Notes under the pieces: generated by a model
The model's input: the letters and a program-made list of their open reading frames with translations, nothing else
What the model was told of the DNA's origin: nothing
Database searches by the model: none
Shown: positions 14,811 through 24,099 of the stretch, piece after piece
How the letters are laid out: each line of letters begins with the position of its first letter
How positions within the stretch are numbered: the first letter of the stretch is position 1
DNA from: JARBUG01 sp035628915
GTDB lineage: Bacteria > Bacillota > Sulfobacillia > Symbiobacteriales > Symbiobacteriaceae
Assembly (NCBI GenBank): GCA_035628915.1
Contig: DASPIW010000040.1
Span: 1-64,000 of the forward strand
Direction: 5' to 3'
DNA: 64,000 nt
Translations under genes and position numbers: made by a program

Positions 14811-15287
14811 CTACTTCTTCTTGTCAGCGGGCTTCTTCATGGGGCCGTAAAGCTTCTCCATTTTGGCGGTCAGCGAGCGCTCCATTGCCATCAGCTTCTT
14901 CTGCTTCTCCACCATCGCCCGCTGGCGGAAGCCGCCCGTCAGGGCCATCTGGTACAGGCTAAGGCTCTCCTTATGCATGGTGAGCGTCTCTTCATGGGCG
15001 TCCTTGGCCTTGGCAGGCACCTTCACCTTCTCCAGGTCCGCGATCAGCGCCTGATAGGTGGAGATCACTTCACGCAGCGGCTTCTTGACCAGCACCGGGT
15101 TCGGGTTCTCGCCCAGGGCCTGCACGGCTTCAACCTTCTCCTGAACCTTATGTCTGTCAAATACGCGTTTGAGATCGACCGCATATTTCCGGATCTGGTA
15201 CCAGGGGAGCCGCGTAACGATGAAGCCACCGAGCGCGATGCCGGCTACGGCTGAGACGCCGATGATTATCCACGTCTGTCCAGTCAC
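14811..15287 (-). CDS. Single-pass membrane protein with coiled-coil, unknown function
   Basis: 158 aa with an N-terminal transmembrane segment (about residues 5–25), then a long charged helical region (E-K-V-E-A-V-Q…M-E-R-S-L-T-A-K-M-E-K-L) ending in a Lys-rich tail. No family recognised. Between it and mutL (14675–14810) lie GC-rich hairpins that could terminate its transcript. Confidence 0.65.
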   Translation of the reverse strand: MTGQTWIIIGVSAVAGIALGGFIVTRLPWYQIRKYAVDLKRVFDRHKVQEKVEAVQALGENPNPVLVKKPLREVISTYQALIADLEKVKVPAKAKDAHEETLTMHKESLSLYQMALTGGFRQRAMVEKQKKLMAMERSLTAKMEKLYGPMKKPADKKK

Positions 15288-15440
15288 GGGTTATGTTCAC
15301 TCCTCAGGGATATGTCCACTCCCGCATTGTCGCATGCCCGCGGCGAGCAGGCAAGTCCTTCCGCATCAGGACGGGAGAAAAACGGCGGACATGCGCTATA
15401 CTGGGATGAGGACCAATCCAGCCGCAAGGGAGCTGCCGCC

Positions 15441-15815
15441 GTGGACTTCGCCTCCGCCCCGACCCAGGCCGCCGAGTTCTCCGGCCCCGGCAAGCATGCC
15501 GTGGTGCTGTATACCCCCGACTGGAGCGCAGCCGTGCTCGCTGCCCTCCGCACCCGCCCGACCGCCTATGAAGCTGCCTGGCACTTCGAGCCGGAGCGGC
15601 GCGCCCACGTGCTGACCGTCCGCTACGAAGGCGGGCCGGCGATTGCCATCGCCCTGATTGACGGCATTCACAACGCCGTGCTCGCACAGGTCGCCCGGGG
15701 CGGCGCCCTGGTGCTCTCGCCCTATCCGCTCTACCGCGACCCGCCGGATCAGACAGACGTGCCGCTCTTCTCCCCCGAAGAGAGCCTCGTACTGCCGGAA
15801 CTGCCAGGCTTATGA
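15441..15815 (+). CDS. Conserved-looking protein of unknown function (124 aa)
   Basis: GTG 15441 was chosen because AAGGGAG lies upstream; the open frame to 15312 is not protein-like. The product is a soluble alpha/beta protein with a central region reading A-W-H-F-E-P-E-R and a P-Y-P-L-Y motif. It has no signal peptide. Family not recognised. Confidence 0.5.
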   Translation: MDFASAPTQAAEFSGPGKHAVVLYTPDWSAAVLAALRTRPTAYEAAWHFEPERRAHVLTVRYEGGPAIAIALIDGIHNAVLAQVARGGALVLSPYPLYRDPPDQTDVPLFSPEESLVLPELPGL

Positions 15816-15831
15816 AAGCGGCCGGGCTGCG

Positions 15832-16482
15832 TCACCGCACCCCGGCCTCCATGCATGCCGCCCCTTCTTGCGCCACGGTCACTTCTGCTCCCACATGTAT
15901 GGGAATTTCGACGGCTATGCGCCGGGTGGCAGTGCAGGTGACACGGCGGTGCTGCGGCTCTTCGTCGCCGCACGCGCCGGTGACATCAACCGTGACGGGC
16001 ACAAGTATGTCCAGTTCCTGGATGATCTTGCGGTCGCAGTCCTGGCCTGTCACGCGGCGGGCGCCGAAGTGGACCTGGGCCTTTCCCGCTTTCGGCGTCG
16101 CCTCGATGGCAACGGGCAGGGCCAGTGTCAGCTGCCGCCGCCAGAACTGGGGGCGGCAGTGCGCCTGCATGTGGCTGACTGCCGCAGCGTTGCCCTGCAG
16201 TTCCACCACCCACGGGCTGTCCGGGGCGTTGCTCGTCAGCAGCAGAAAGGCCCGGCGCAACCCCGCTCCCTGCGGGGCAAACCGCACGTCGATGTTGCAG
16301 GAGCGGCCGGGGTAAAAGTCCACCCCGGAGAAGTCCTCCGCCGTAAGGCGGAACTCAGAGGCGTGCGGGCCCGTCAGGGCCGCCCGCCGAATGCGCAGCG
16401 GAGCGTCGCCGCCGTTCGCCACCGAAATGGACCGGGGCGCACTCCACTCCCCGACCGGCTGCCAGCCGAAGTCGATGCGCAT
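15832..16482 (-). CDS. Ig-like (choice-of-anchor D / SPD-2-type) protein with Cys-containing C-terminal module
   Basis: 216 aa. Residues about 1–100 look like an ASPM/SPD-2/Hydin beta-sandwich (I-S-V-A-N-G-G-D-A-P-L…G-F/Y-P-G-R-S-C…V-x-F-A-P-Q-G-A-G). The second half resembles the protein encoded divergently at 16585: a Cys pair, then E-I-P-I-H-V-G-A-E-V and A-C-M-E-A. No signal peptide. The pair may be spore-coat or surface proteins; the shared module vaguely resembles SPOCS/DUF3794-type coat modules. Inference only. Confidence 0.6.
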   Translation of the reverse strand: MRIDFGWQPVGEWSAPRSISVANGGDAPLRIRRAALTGPHASEFRLTAEDFSGVDFYPGRSCNIDVRFAPQGAGLRRAFLLLTSNAPDSPWVVELQGNAAAVSHMQAHCRPQFWRRQLTLALPVAIEATPKAGKAQVHFGARRVTGQDCDRKIIQELDILVPVTVDVTGACGDEEPQHRRVTCTATRRIAVEIPIHVGAEVTVAQEGAACMEAGVR

Positions 16483-16584
16483 GCTACCCAGCCTCCCTCC
16501 GCTTCATCCTATGCCCCGGGGTGACAGAACGCACTGGGCGGCGGGAACATAATGTAATGGGAGAGCCAACGGGGAGATGATGAA

Positions 16585-16980
16585 GTGGGCAATGGAGCCG
16601 GCAAGTGCGGGCACGGGGATTCCGACTGCACGCTGGTGGCGCTGCAGAAGCTGGGCGTCGCCGCCGAGATCACCGTGACGCCGACGCTGACCTGCGGTGA
16701 GATCACCGTCACGTGCCGTCCGTGTTCCGAGGGGCCGGAGCGCTGCGACGGACCGCTCAAGCCCGGCGAGTCCTGCCGGTTTGTCGTGCATCAGGAGATA
16801 TGCGTGGCCGTGCCGCTCCGCTTCGGCGCCGACGTGGAGTGCCGGATGAAGGGCGCCATGTGCGGCGAGGTGTCGACCGAGAACTTCGATTGCAGCAGCG
16901 ACTCGTCCAGCTCTTCGAGCAGCTCGGGCAGCGACAGCTCAAGCAGCAGCGACAGCTCAAGCAGCAGCGACTGTACATGA
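16585..16980 (+). CDS. Cys-rich protein with poly-serine tail
   Basis: 131 aa from GTG 16585 (GGGGAG, eight-base spacing). The N-terminal 95 residues are rich in cysteines (at least ten) and share V-A-V-P-L-R-F-G-A-D-V-E-C and A-M-C-G-E with the divergent gene at 15832. The last 30 residues are an almost pure Ser/Asp/Gly tail built from repeated GACAGCTCAAGCAGCAGC codons. It is likely structural, possibly a spore surface protein. The repeat is prone to length change. Confidence 0.6.
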   Translation: MGNGAGKCGHGDSDCTLVALQKLGVAAEITVTPTLTCGEITVTCRPCSEGPERCDGPLKPGESCRFVVHQEICVAVPLRFGADVECRMKGAMCGEVSTENFDCSSDSSSSSSSSGSDSSSSSDSSSSSDCT

Positions 16981-16987
16981 CGAGCAA

Positions 16988-17025
16988 ATGAGGCCATGCC
17001 ACTGCTCCGGGTGGCATGGCCTCAT
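16988..17025. terminator. Bidirectional terminator between the poly-Ser gene and mutS
   Basis: A perfect 15-bp stem, ATGAGGCCATGCCAC with its complement at 17011–17025, lies between convergent genes. The T-tract is poor on both sides. Confidence 0.65.
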
Positions 17026-17032
17026 CCGTGTC

Positions 17033-19660
17033 TTAACGTGTCTCCTTCGCCTTCGCCTGGAGCTTGTAAAGGAGATTGAGCGCATCGATCGGGGTCAGCG
17101 CCATCACATTGAGCCCCAGCAGCTCCTCAACCACGGGATGCCGCTTCTCCTCGAAGAACGTCAACTGCACCACGGGCTTCTGCCGGAGCTTCTGCCCCGC
17201 CTGCTCCCGGCGGCTCTTCCGCTCCCCTTCACTTTCCTCCAGCGTCTGCAGGATCTCCCGCGAACGCTCCACCACTTCTTTCGGCAGCCCCGCCAATTGG
17301 GCCACGTGAATGCCGTAGGATCGATCCGCCCCGCCGGGCACCAGCTTGCGCAGGAAGACGATCTCGTCGCCCTTCTCCCGTACGGCCATCGACAGGTTCC
17401 TGACCCCGCCGAGCATCCCTTCCAGCTCGCACAGTTCATGATAGTGCGTGGCGAAGAGCGTCCGGGCGCCCAGCCGCTCGTGCACGTACTCCGTGATCGC
17501 CCAGGCGATGGAGAGCCCGTCGAACGTGGCGGTGCCCCGCCCCACTTCATCCAGCACGATCAGCGAGCGCTGCGTCGCACCGTAGAGGATATTGGAGACC
17601 TCCGTCATCTCCACCATGAAGGTCGATTGCCCCGTCGCCAGGTCGTCGCTGGCGCCGACCCGGGTCCAGACCCGGTCCACCAGGCCAATGTGCGCCGCCG
17701 ACGCCGGCACGAACGAACCCGCCTGCGCCAGAATCGTCGCGAGGGCGGCGGCCCGCATCACCGTCGACTTGCCGCCCATGTTCGGCCCCGTGATCAGCAA
17801 AATCCGGTTCTCCTGGGTGTCCAGCAGCACGTCGTTGGGCACAAAGGAGCCCTCGGGCAGCACCCGCTCCAACACCGGATGGCGCAGATTCTTCAAATCC
17901 AGCACCATCGACGTGTCGACCAGGGGGCGGACGTAGCCGTACAGGGCCGCCACTTCGCCGAAGGAGCACAGGGCGTCCAGCTCCGCCACCGCCCGGGCGC
18001 TCTGCTGAATTCGGGGGACGGCTGCCGCAATCGAGCCGCGCACACCCACGAAGAGCTCGTACTCCAGGGCCATCAACTTCTCGTCGGAGCCGAGGACCTT
18101 GGACTCCATCTCTTTCAACTCCGGCGTGATGAACCGCTCTTCGTTCGCCAGCGTCTGCTTGCGAATGTAGGAGTCGGGCACCATCGACAGGTTGGCGTTG
18201 GAGACGCCCAGGTAGTAGCCGAAGATCTTGTTGTACCCGACTTTGAGGCTGCGGATGCCCGTCCGCTCACGCTCCTTGGCCTCCAGCGCTGCGATCCAGC
18301 CCTTGCCTTCCCGGGCGGCTTGGCGCAGTTCATCCACTTCCGCATTGTAGCCCGGCTTGATGATGCCGCCTTCCGTCACCGACAGGGCAGGCTCATCGTC
18401 AATGGCCTGCTCGATCAAGTCCCGCACGTCATCGAGCATGTCGAGCAGCGACCGCAATTCCACCAGGCGGCCGGCAGCCACATCTTCCAGCAGCACCCGG
18501 ATGGACGGCAGGACAACCAGCGAGTTCTTCAGCGCCACCAGATCCTTCGCGTTGGCGTTGCCGTACGCCACCCGGCCGGCCAGCCGCTCCAGGTCATACA
18601 CGTCGCCCAGCAGCGCCCGCAGGTCGCCCCGCAGTACGGGGCGCCCGACCAGCTCCCCTACTGCCTCATGGCGACCCTGAATCTCCGGCAGGCTGAGCAG
18701 GGGTCGCTCCAGCCAGCCCTTCAGCAGGCGGGCGCCCATGTTGGTCACAGTCCGGTCCATCACCCAGAGCAGCGTGCCCTTGCGTCCGCCGTCCCGGATC
18801 GACCGGGTCAATTCCAAATTGCGCCGCGTCGACGTGTCCACGGTCATGTACTGGCCGGGGTAGTAAACCGACAGGCCGGAGATGTGCCCGAGGCCCGTCT
18901 TCTGCGTCTCCGCCAGATAGGCGAGGGCGGCGCCCGCTGCCTGGGTCGCCAGGTGCAGGTGCTCGCAGCCGAAGCCGTGCAGAGAGGCCACGCCGAAGTG
19001 GTCCGTCAGGCGCCCGTAAGCTTCGCTGTGGCTGAAAGGCCGGGCGGCGCCTACCGACTGGGCGATGCCCCAGGTCTTCAGCATCGCCGCAAGCCGGGGT
19101 TCGTTCTCCAGCCCCGGCTCCAGCAGCACTTCGGACGGCTCCAGGCGGCTCAGCTCGTCCACCAGCTGCTTCAGGCCGTCCGCCCCGGCCATTTCGCAAG
19201 CGGCGAACTCGCCTGTGGACAGGTCGGTCACGGCCAGGCCGAAGCCGCTCTTGCCATAGGCGACGGCGCACAGGAAGTTGTTCTGCTTCTCTTTGAGCAT
19301 TTTGGGCTCGACGATGGTGCCCGGCGTGATCACCCGGGTCACATCGCGCTTGACCAGCCCTTTGGCTTTCCGGGGATCCTCCATCTGCTCACAGATGGCG
19401 ACTTTGAAGCCGCGCTCAATCAGCCGGCCGATGTAGTTGTCGGCGGCGTGGTACGGAATGCCCGCCATGGGCACCCGCCCCATCTCCTTGCCCCCGTCGC
19501 GTCCCGTCAGCACCAGTTCCAGTTCCCTGGCACAGGTAGCAGCGTCGTCAAAGAACGTCTCGTAAAAGTCGCCCAGTCGGTAAAACAGGATGGTGTCCTG
19601 GTATTGCTGCTTGATCTCCAAATACTGCGCAAACATCGGGGTCGTGGCGGCGGCGTCCAC
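17033..19660 (-). CDS. mutS: DNA mismatch repair protein MutS
   Basis: 875 aa from GTG 19660, chosen over a longer frame (19750) because AAGGGAGG lies seven bases upstream. The mismatch-wedge motif is G-D-F-Y-E, Walker A is G-P-N-M-G-G-K-S-T, and D-E-V-G-R-G-T follows. MutS recognises mispairs and recruits MutL, encoded downstream on the same strand. Confidence 0.96.
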   Translation of the reverse strand: MDAAATTPMFAQYLEIKQQYQDTILFYRLGDFYETFFDDAATCARELELVLTGRDGGKEMGRVPMAGIPYHAADNYIGRLIERGFKVAICEQMEDPRKAKGLVKRDVTRVITPGTIVEPKMLKEKQNNFLCAVAYGKSGFGLAVTDLSTGEFAACEMAGADGLKQLVDELSRLEPSEVLLEPGLENEPRLAAMLKTWGIAQSVGAARPFSHSEAYGRLTDHFGVASLHGFGCEHLHLATQAAGAALAYLAETQKTGLGHISGLSVYYPGQYMTVDTSTRRNLELTRSIRDGGRKGTLLWVMDRTVTNMGARLLKGWLERPLLSLPEIQGRHEAVGELVGRPVLRGDLRALLGDVYDLERLAGRVAYGNANAKDLVALKNSLVVLPSIRVLLEDVAAGRLVELRSLLDMLDDVRDLIEQAIDDEPALSVTEGGIIKPGYNAEVDELRQAAREGKGWIAALEAKERERTGIRSLKVGYNKIFGYYLGVSNANLSMVPDSYIRKQTLANEERFITPELKEMESKVLGSDEKLMALEYELFVGVRGSIAAAVPRIQQSARAVAELDALCSFGEVAALYGYVRPLVDTSMVLDLKNLRHPVLERVLPEGSFVPNDVLLDTQENRILLITGPNMGGKSTVMRAAALATILAQAGSFVPASAAHIGLVDRVWTRVGASDDLATGQSTFMVEMTEVSNILYGATQRSLIVLDEVGRGTATFDGLSIAWAITEYVHERLGARTLFATHYHELCELEGMLGGVRNLSMAVREKGDEIVFLRKLVPGGADRSYGIHVAQLAGLPKEVVERSREILQTLEESEGERKSRREQAGQKLRQKPVVQLTFFEEKRHPVVEELLGLNVMALTPIDALNLLYKLQAKAKETR

Positions 19661-19855
19661 GCAAGAACCTCCCTTGGAACAGGCCATTTTCAGACCGACA
19701 ACAGATGTTCGTTCGGCAGCGGCCGGCGACCTTCCTGCGTCGGGCAACACAGACGATTTTGCCGGTCGATCCGGCAGGATGTTGCAGGCGATTCGTCAAA
19801 TTTCCGCCCCATCGGCGTTTTCTAAGTAAAGAACTCCTGCCAGAGGAGAGAGCGA

Positions 19856-21244
19856 ATGCGCGGGATATGGAAATGGCTCCCGGCCCGCTTCGTGGTCCCC
19901 GGCCTCATGCTTCTCTACCTGGCTCACGTCTCCGTCGGGCCCTCGCCGTATCTGCAACTGCTGCCCGTACTGGCCGTTGGCCTGGCTGCTCGGGAATGGC
20001 AGCTGCGCGGCGGCGCCATCACGGTAGCGGCGATGATCCCGATCCTGTTTTTCGCCGGCTGGCGCTACTCGGCCCTGGCTGTTCCCGCCGACCTGGTCCC
20101 TCACCAGGCGTTTTTGCAGACCTGGATGATCCGTGGGCTGACCGTCTCATGGCTGGCAATGGTGCTGCTGGTCATCTTCGTCAGCAGCATGAGCAGTCAG
20201 GCGCGCCGCCTCGACCAGGTCAACGCCGAATTGCGGCACGCCCAGCAGCAGCTGACCGCCCTGCACCAGATCGCCCTCTCCCTCTCGACGACCCTGGATG
20301 TTACCCGACTGCTGGAGATCATCCTGGAACGGCTGGGACAGCTGTGGGGGTACCACCACGGGGCCGTCATCCTCTATGATGATGCCGCGGGCGAGCTGGT
20401 CATCGCCGCCGCCCGGGAGTACAGCGTTCCCGTGGGGACGCGGGGATCGGCGGATGCGGGCATCTGCGGGACCGTCTTTCAGACGGGCAGGCCCGAAATC
20501 GTCGGCGATGTCACCATAGACCCCCGGTATATACCGGGCATTCCGGGCGCCCGCTCCGAGCTGGCCGTGCCGCTGATTTGGGAAGGGCGCACGGTGGGCG
20601 TGCTCAATGTCGAAAGCACAGACCTGAACGCTTACGGCCAGTCCGATCTCGATGTGCTGACCACCGTGGCCGAGCAGGCGGCGGCGGCCATTGGCAACGC
20701 CCGGCTCCATCAAAAGACGCGGGATCTGGCCATCACCGACCCGCATACGGGTCTCTTCAACTACCGCCACTTCCAGGACCGGCTGGCCCTCGCCGTGCGC
20801 GATGCCCAGCTGATGGCGACGCAGACTTCGCTGCTCATGCTCGACCTGGACTTCTTCAAGCGCTGCAACGACATGTACGGGCACCCGACGGGCGACGCCG
20901 TGCTGCAGCAGTTCGCCCGGGTACTGAGCGAGTCGTGCCGGGCGGATGATCTGGTCTTTCGGTACGGCGGCGAGGAGTTCAGCGTCATCTTGCCCGGGGC
21001 CTCAGAAGAGACCGCCGTCCGCGTGGCTGAGCGCATCCGCCAGAAGGCGGGCGGCCATCGGTTCACCACCCTGACCGGGCGCCCGCTCGATTTCCAACTG
21101 ACGGTCAGCATCGGCGTTGCCTGTTACCCGCGGGACGGCCTTTCCCACGTCGACCTGCTGATTGCGGCGGATACAGCCCTCTATGCGGCCAAGACCGGCG
21201 GACGGAACCGGGTGGTGGCGGCTGCACCGGCACTGCACCCATAA
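19856..21244 (+). CDS. Membrane GAF–GGDEF diguanylate cyclase
   Basis: 462 aa. N-terminal hydrophobic segments (about residues 1–105, three to four helices) are followed by a short coiled-coil, a GAF domain (about 130–275) and a GGDEF domain (about 285–455). The active site is R-Y-G-G-E-E-F, and an inhibitory I-site R-x-x-D sits five residues upstream. It should therefore make c-di-GMP and be feedback-inhibited. Divergent from mutS; AGAGGAGAG lies upstream of the ATG. Confidence 0.92.
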   Translation: MRGIWKWLPARFVVPGLMLLYLAHVSVGPSPYLQLLPVLAVGLAAREWQLRGGAITVAAMIPILFFAGWRYSALAVPADLVPHQAFLQTWMIRGLTVSWLAMVLLVIFVSSMSSQARRLDQVNAELRHAQQQLTALHQIALSLSTTLDVTRLLEIILERLGQLWGYHHGAVILYDDAAGELVIAAAREYSVPVGTRGSADAGICGTVFQTGRPEIVGDVTIDPRYIPGIPGARSELAVPLIWEGRTVGVLNVESTDLNAYGQSDLDVLTTVAEQAAAAIGNARLHQKTRDLAITDPHTGLFNYRHFQDRLALAVRDAQLMATQTSLLMLDLDFFKRCNDMYGHPTGDAVLQQFARVLSESCRADDLVFRYGGEEFSVILPGASEETAVRVAERIRQKAGGHRFTTLTGRPLDFQLTVSIGVACYPRDGLSHVDLLIAADTALYAAKTGGRNRVVAAAPALHP

Positions 21245-21247
21245 GCA

Positions 21248-21287
21248 AAGCGCCGCCCCGCATCAACGACACAGGGCGGCGCTTTTT
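21248..21287 (+). terminator. Terminator after the diguanylate cyclase gene
   Basis: AGCGCCGCCC / GGGCGGCGCT stem followed by TTTTT. Confidence 0.8.
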
Positions 21288-21301
21288 CGCTCGCGATCAG
21301 G

Positions 21302-21709
21302 CTATCCGCAGCCGCAGCCGCCTCCGCCGGAGCCGCACGAACCGCCTTTGCCTTTCGGCTCTTCCTGCCCGGTCAGCGGGAAAGTGACCACGGCGTTGAT
21401 GCGGTCCAGGAAGGCATCCAGCCGGGTCCGGGCATCCCAGTAGGCCTGAATGGTGCTGTGCGCGTTGAAGCGCTCTTCGATCTCCATAAAGCGGGTGACC
21501 AGCAGCATCTGCGCCTCGGGCGGCGCCGTCTTCGACTTCTTGACCGCCCGCTTGGCCGCCTCATAATCCCGAATCAGATCCAGCGCCTCCTGATCCGTCA
21601 GGACGGCGTCCTCCGTCGCCCGGTACTCCGCCAGCTCATCGGTCTCCTCGATGGCCTTCGCGAGCTCGCGGGCGATCTCCCACACGCTCCGCGACGTCTG
21701 TATCTGCAC
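21302..21709 (-). CDS. YlbF/YmcA (Ric) family protein
   Basis: 135 aa from GTG 21709 (GGGAGGTAAAG upstream). Helical DUF964/YlbF domain: L-A-K-A-I-E-E-T-D-E-L…Y-E-A-A-K-R-A-V…F-N-A-H-S-T-I-Q-A-Y. The C-terminus is Gly/Cys-rich with four Cys (S-C-G-S-G-G-G-G-C-G-C-G). It sits directly after miaB, as ymcA/ricA does in B. subtilis, where Ric proteins affect sporulation, biofilm formation and RNase Y. The Cys tail could bind an Fe-S cluster or metal. Confidence 0.8.
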   Translation of the reverse strand: MQIQTSRSVWEIARELAKAIEETDELAEYRATEDAVLTDQEALDLIRDYEAAKRAVKKSKTAPPEAQMLLVTRFMEIEERFNAHSTIQAYWDARTRLDAFLDRINAVVTFPLTGQEEPKGKGGSCGSGGGGCGCG

Positions 21710-21716
21710 CCTTGCT

Positions 21717-23336
21717 TTACCTCCCACCCTGGAGGGCCAGCGCCTCCGCCTGTGTACCCTCAAGCGTCCAGGTGCCGGCCTTCGTGATCGTCACGGGCAG
21801 AATCTGCCCCCGCAGCGACTCGTCGCCGGGGAAGGTGACGAGGATATTGCCGCGAGTCCGGCCAAAGACTACGTCCGGTTTGCCTTTATCCAGCCCTTCG
21901 ACCAGGACCGCCTCGGTTCGCCCGACCCGGGCCTCGTTCTTCGCCCGGGAGATCCGGTTCTGCAGCTCGATCAGCCGCTGCAGGCGTTCTTTCTTCTCCG
22001 GGACCGTCAGCCTGTCCTCCATCCCAGCCGCTTCCGTGCCGGCCCGTTCGGAGTACATGAACATGAAGGCGGCGTCGAAGCGGACTTCTTCCATCAGCGA
22101 GAGCGTTTCACCGAACTCTTCTTCGGTCTCCCCAGGGAATCCGACGATGATGTCGGTGGTCAGGACGGCGTCGGGAATCAGCTCCCGCACCCAGCCGACG
22201 AGCTGCATGAACTGCTTGCGGTTGTACGACCGCTTCATGCGCCGCAGCACGGTGTCGGCGCCCGACTGGGCGGGCAGGTGGAACCACTCGCAGACTTTGC
22301 TGCACGCCGCGATCTGCTCGACCATCTTGCGGCTGAAGTCCTTGGGGTGGTTGGTGGTGAAGCGGATCCGGTCGATGCCCGGGGTCTCCCGGTCCAGCAT
22401 CGCCAGCAAATCGCCGAAATCGAAGGCGGCCTCGCCGTGCCGTCCGTACAAATCCTTGCCGTACGCATTGACGTTCTGCCCCAGCAGGGTGACTTCCTTG
22501 AAGCCCTGGGTGCCCAGCTGCCGGACTTCGGCGAGGATGACGTCGTGCGGGCGGCTCCGCTCTTCGCCCCGGGTGGTGGGGACAATGCAGTAGGTGCAGT
22601 GCTTGTCGCAGCCGTACATGATGGTGACCCAGGCCTTCAGGTCGCCTTCCCGGGCGGCGGGCAGGATCTCCGGGAAGTCCTCGCCCATCGATTCCCAGAC
22701 GTCCACCACGGTCTCCCGCTCGCTGCGGGCGCGGTCGATCAGCTCCGGCAAGCGGTGGATGTTGTGCGTGCCGAAGATCAGGTCAAGGTACGGGAAGAGC
22801 CGCTTCATGCGGTCGATCTGCCCTTCGACCTGTGGCACGCAGCCGCAGACGCCGATGACCAGGTCGGGGTTGGTGTACTTGAGCGGCTTCAGCTGCCCGA
22901 TGCGCCCGAAGGCGTGTTCCACGGCGCTCTCCCGGACGGCGCAGGTGTTAAAGAGCAGCACGTCGGCGTCGTCGGGGCCGGCGGCTTTGGCGTAGCCCAT
23001 CTGCCCGAGGATGCCGTGCATGATCTCGCTGTCGTGCTCGTTCATCTGGCAGCCGTAGGTCTCGATATGTACCTTCGGGCTCTCCTTGCCGTGGATGCGG
23101 CTGGCCGCCGCCGGGTCGACCTTCATGATCGCGACCTTCTCGGTCTCCTCCAGGTGGGTAAACCCGCCCATGGCGTCCTGCTCGATCGCGATGCGCGCCA
23201 GGTCGGCCGCGTCGTTATGACCCGGCTTGTACATGGGCAGTTCTTCGAGCGTGCCGTCCTTCATCGCCTGCTCGACCCGGTCGAGAATGGCGTTGAAGTC
23301 GGGCTCAGGGTGAATATGCTTCTTGTCGTCGCTCAC
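21717..23336 (-). CDS. miaB: tRNA-2-methylthio-N6-dimethylallyladenosine synthase MiaB
   Basis: 539 aa from GTG 23336. An N-terminal extension of about 85 residues is followed by the methylthiotransferase domain (Y-G-C-Q-M-N; C-A-V-R), a radical-SAM domain (G-C-D-K-H-C-T-Y-C) and a C-terminal TRAM domain. It adds the methylthio group to MiaA-modified A37. 5' fragments of related genes occur at 25500 and 31300, and a near copy of its promoter lies at 24697. Confidence 0.96.
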   Translation of the reverse strand: MSDDKKHIHPEPDFNAILDRVEQAMKDGTLEELPMYKPGHNDAADLARIAIEQDAMGGFTHLEETEKVAIMKVDPAAASRIHGKESPKVHIETYGCQMNEHDSEIMHGILGQMGYAKAAGPDDADVLLFNTCAVRESAVEHAFGRIGQLKPLKYTNPDLVIGVCGCVPQVEGQIDRMKRLFPYLDLIFGTHNIHRLPELIDRARSERETVVDVWESMGEDFPEILPAAREGDLKAWVTIMYGCDKHCTYCIVPTTRGEERSRPHDVILAEVRQLGTQGFKEVTLLGQNVNAYGKDLYGRHGEAAFDFGDLLAMLDRETPGIDRIRFTTNHPKDFSRKMVEQIAACSKVCEWFHLPAQSGADTVLRRMKRSYNRKQFMQLVGWVRELIPDAVLTTDIIVGFPGETEEEFGETLSLMEEVRFDAAFMFMYSERAGTEAAGMEDRLTVPEKKERLQRLIELQNRISRAKNEARVGRTEAVLVEGLDKGKPDVVFGRTRGNILVTFPGDESLRGQILPVTITKAGTWTLEGTQAEALALQGGR

Positions 23337-23366
23337 TCTATGTCAACCCCCGTTGGGCTCAACTCT

Positions 23367-23415
23367 CCGATAGATACTCTCAGTAGTGTACCACAAATCG
23401 GCGCTATGTAAAAAG
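23367..23415 (-). promoter_or_regulatory. miaB promoter region, one copy of a dispersed repeat
   Basis: On the minus strand, TTTACA (23407–23412), a 16-bp spacer and TACACT (23385–23390) form a plausible sigma-A promoter about 50 bp before the miaB start. The same segment recurs at 24697–24748 with about 44 of 50 bases identical. Confidence 0.5.
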
Positions 23416-23450
23416 GAAGAACGGGGGCGGCTGACCGTCCCCGTCGCTGG

Positions 23451-24002
23451 TTACAGTTTGAAGATATCGCCAAGCTTGATCGCAAATCCGGGCAGCAGCG
23501 GCGAGGCGAGGGACTGGTCCGCCGTGAAGCGCTGCCAGGTATCGAAGGTACTCCCGGCTAGGGTCATGACTTCGACCGTCTGCGACTCCGAATCGACAAT
23601 CCAATATTCTCTGACGCCGAACCGAGCGTATAGCTTGCGCTTCAGGACCTGGTCCCTGGGCGCCGTGGACGGCGACAGGATCTCCACTGCCAGGTCGGGG
23701 GCGCCATGGATACCACCGTTGGAATTGATGATACTCAAGCGCTCATTTGCGACGAAAAGCACGTCGGGCTGGATGACGTTCTCAGGTGATAGGATGACGT
23801 CCATCGGGGCGGTGACCACATCGCCAAGGCCGTGCTTCATCACAAAGGAATAGAGTTCATGGCTCAAGCGCATCTGAAGCGACTGGTGGCGATGAGTCGG
23901 CGACGGCGTTATGAGCAGTTCCCCCTCGATGATCTCGCACCGCTTCTCCTCGGGCATCAACTTATAGTCTTCGTACGTAAAGTAATGTCCAGGTAGCGAC
24001 AT
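23451..24002 (-). CDS. Uma2-family (DUF820) putative endonuclease
   Basis: 183 aa with the family pattern: Y-E-I/C-E-I-I-E-G-E-L, P-D-V-L-F-V, P-D-L-A-V-E-I-L-S-P-S and Y-W-I-V-D. This PD-(D/E)XK-like fold is common in Cyanobacteria and some Firmicutes, often in many copies. Biological role unknown; the nuclease activity is inferred from the fold. Confidence 0.88.
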   Translation of the reverse strand: MSLPGHYFTYEDYKLMPEEKRCEIIEGELLITPSPTHRHQSLQMRLSHELYSFVMKHGLGDVVTAPMDVILSPENVIQPDVLFVANERLSIINSNGGIHGAPDLAVEILSPSTAPRDQVLKRKLYARFGVREYWIVDSESQTVEVMTLAGSTFDTWQRFTADQSLASPLLPGFAIKLGDIFKL

Positions 24003-24099
24003 GCTCTCCCCCCTTCGGCTGAGTCGTCTCTGGTTTCAGTATACAAGCGTCATGAACTTCGGTCAAAGGAGCGCAGGGCTGGCGATCCTGAGTCCCGCT

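Noticed and set aside
16988..19825. 945-codon plus-strand frame opposite mutS
   Set aside because: It is the antisense shadow of a clear mutS gene in high-GC DNA; its composition is His/Arg/Gln-rich noise.
21651..23411. Long plus-strand frame opposite miaB
   Set aside because: It is a shadow of miaB; no ribosome binding site or recognisable motifs.
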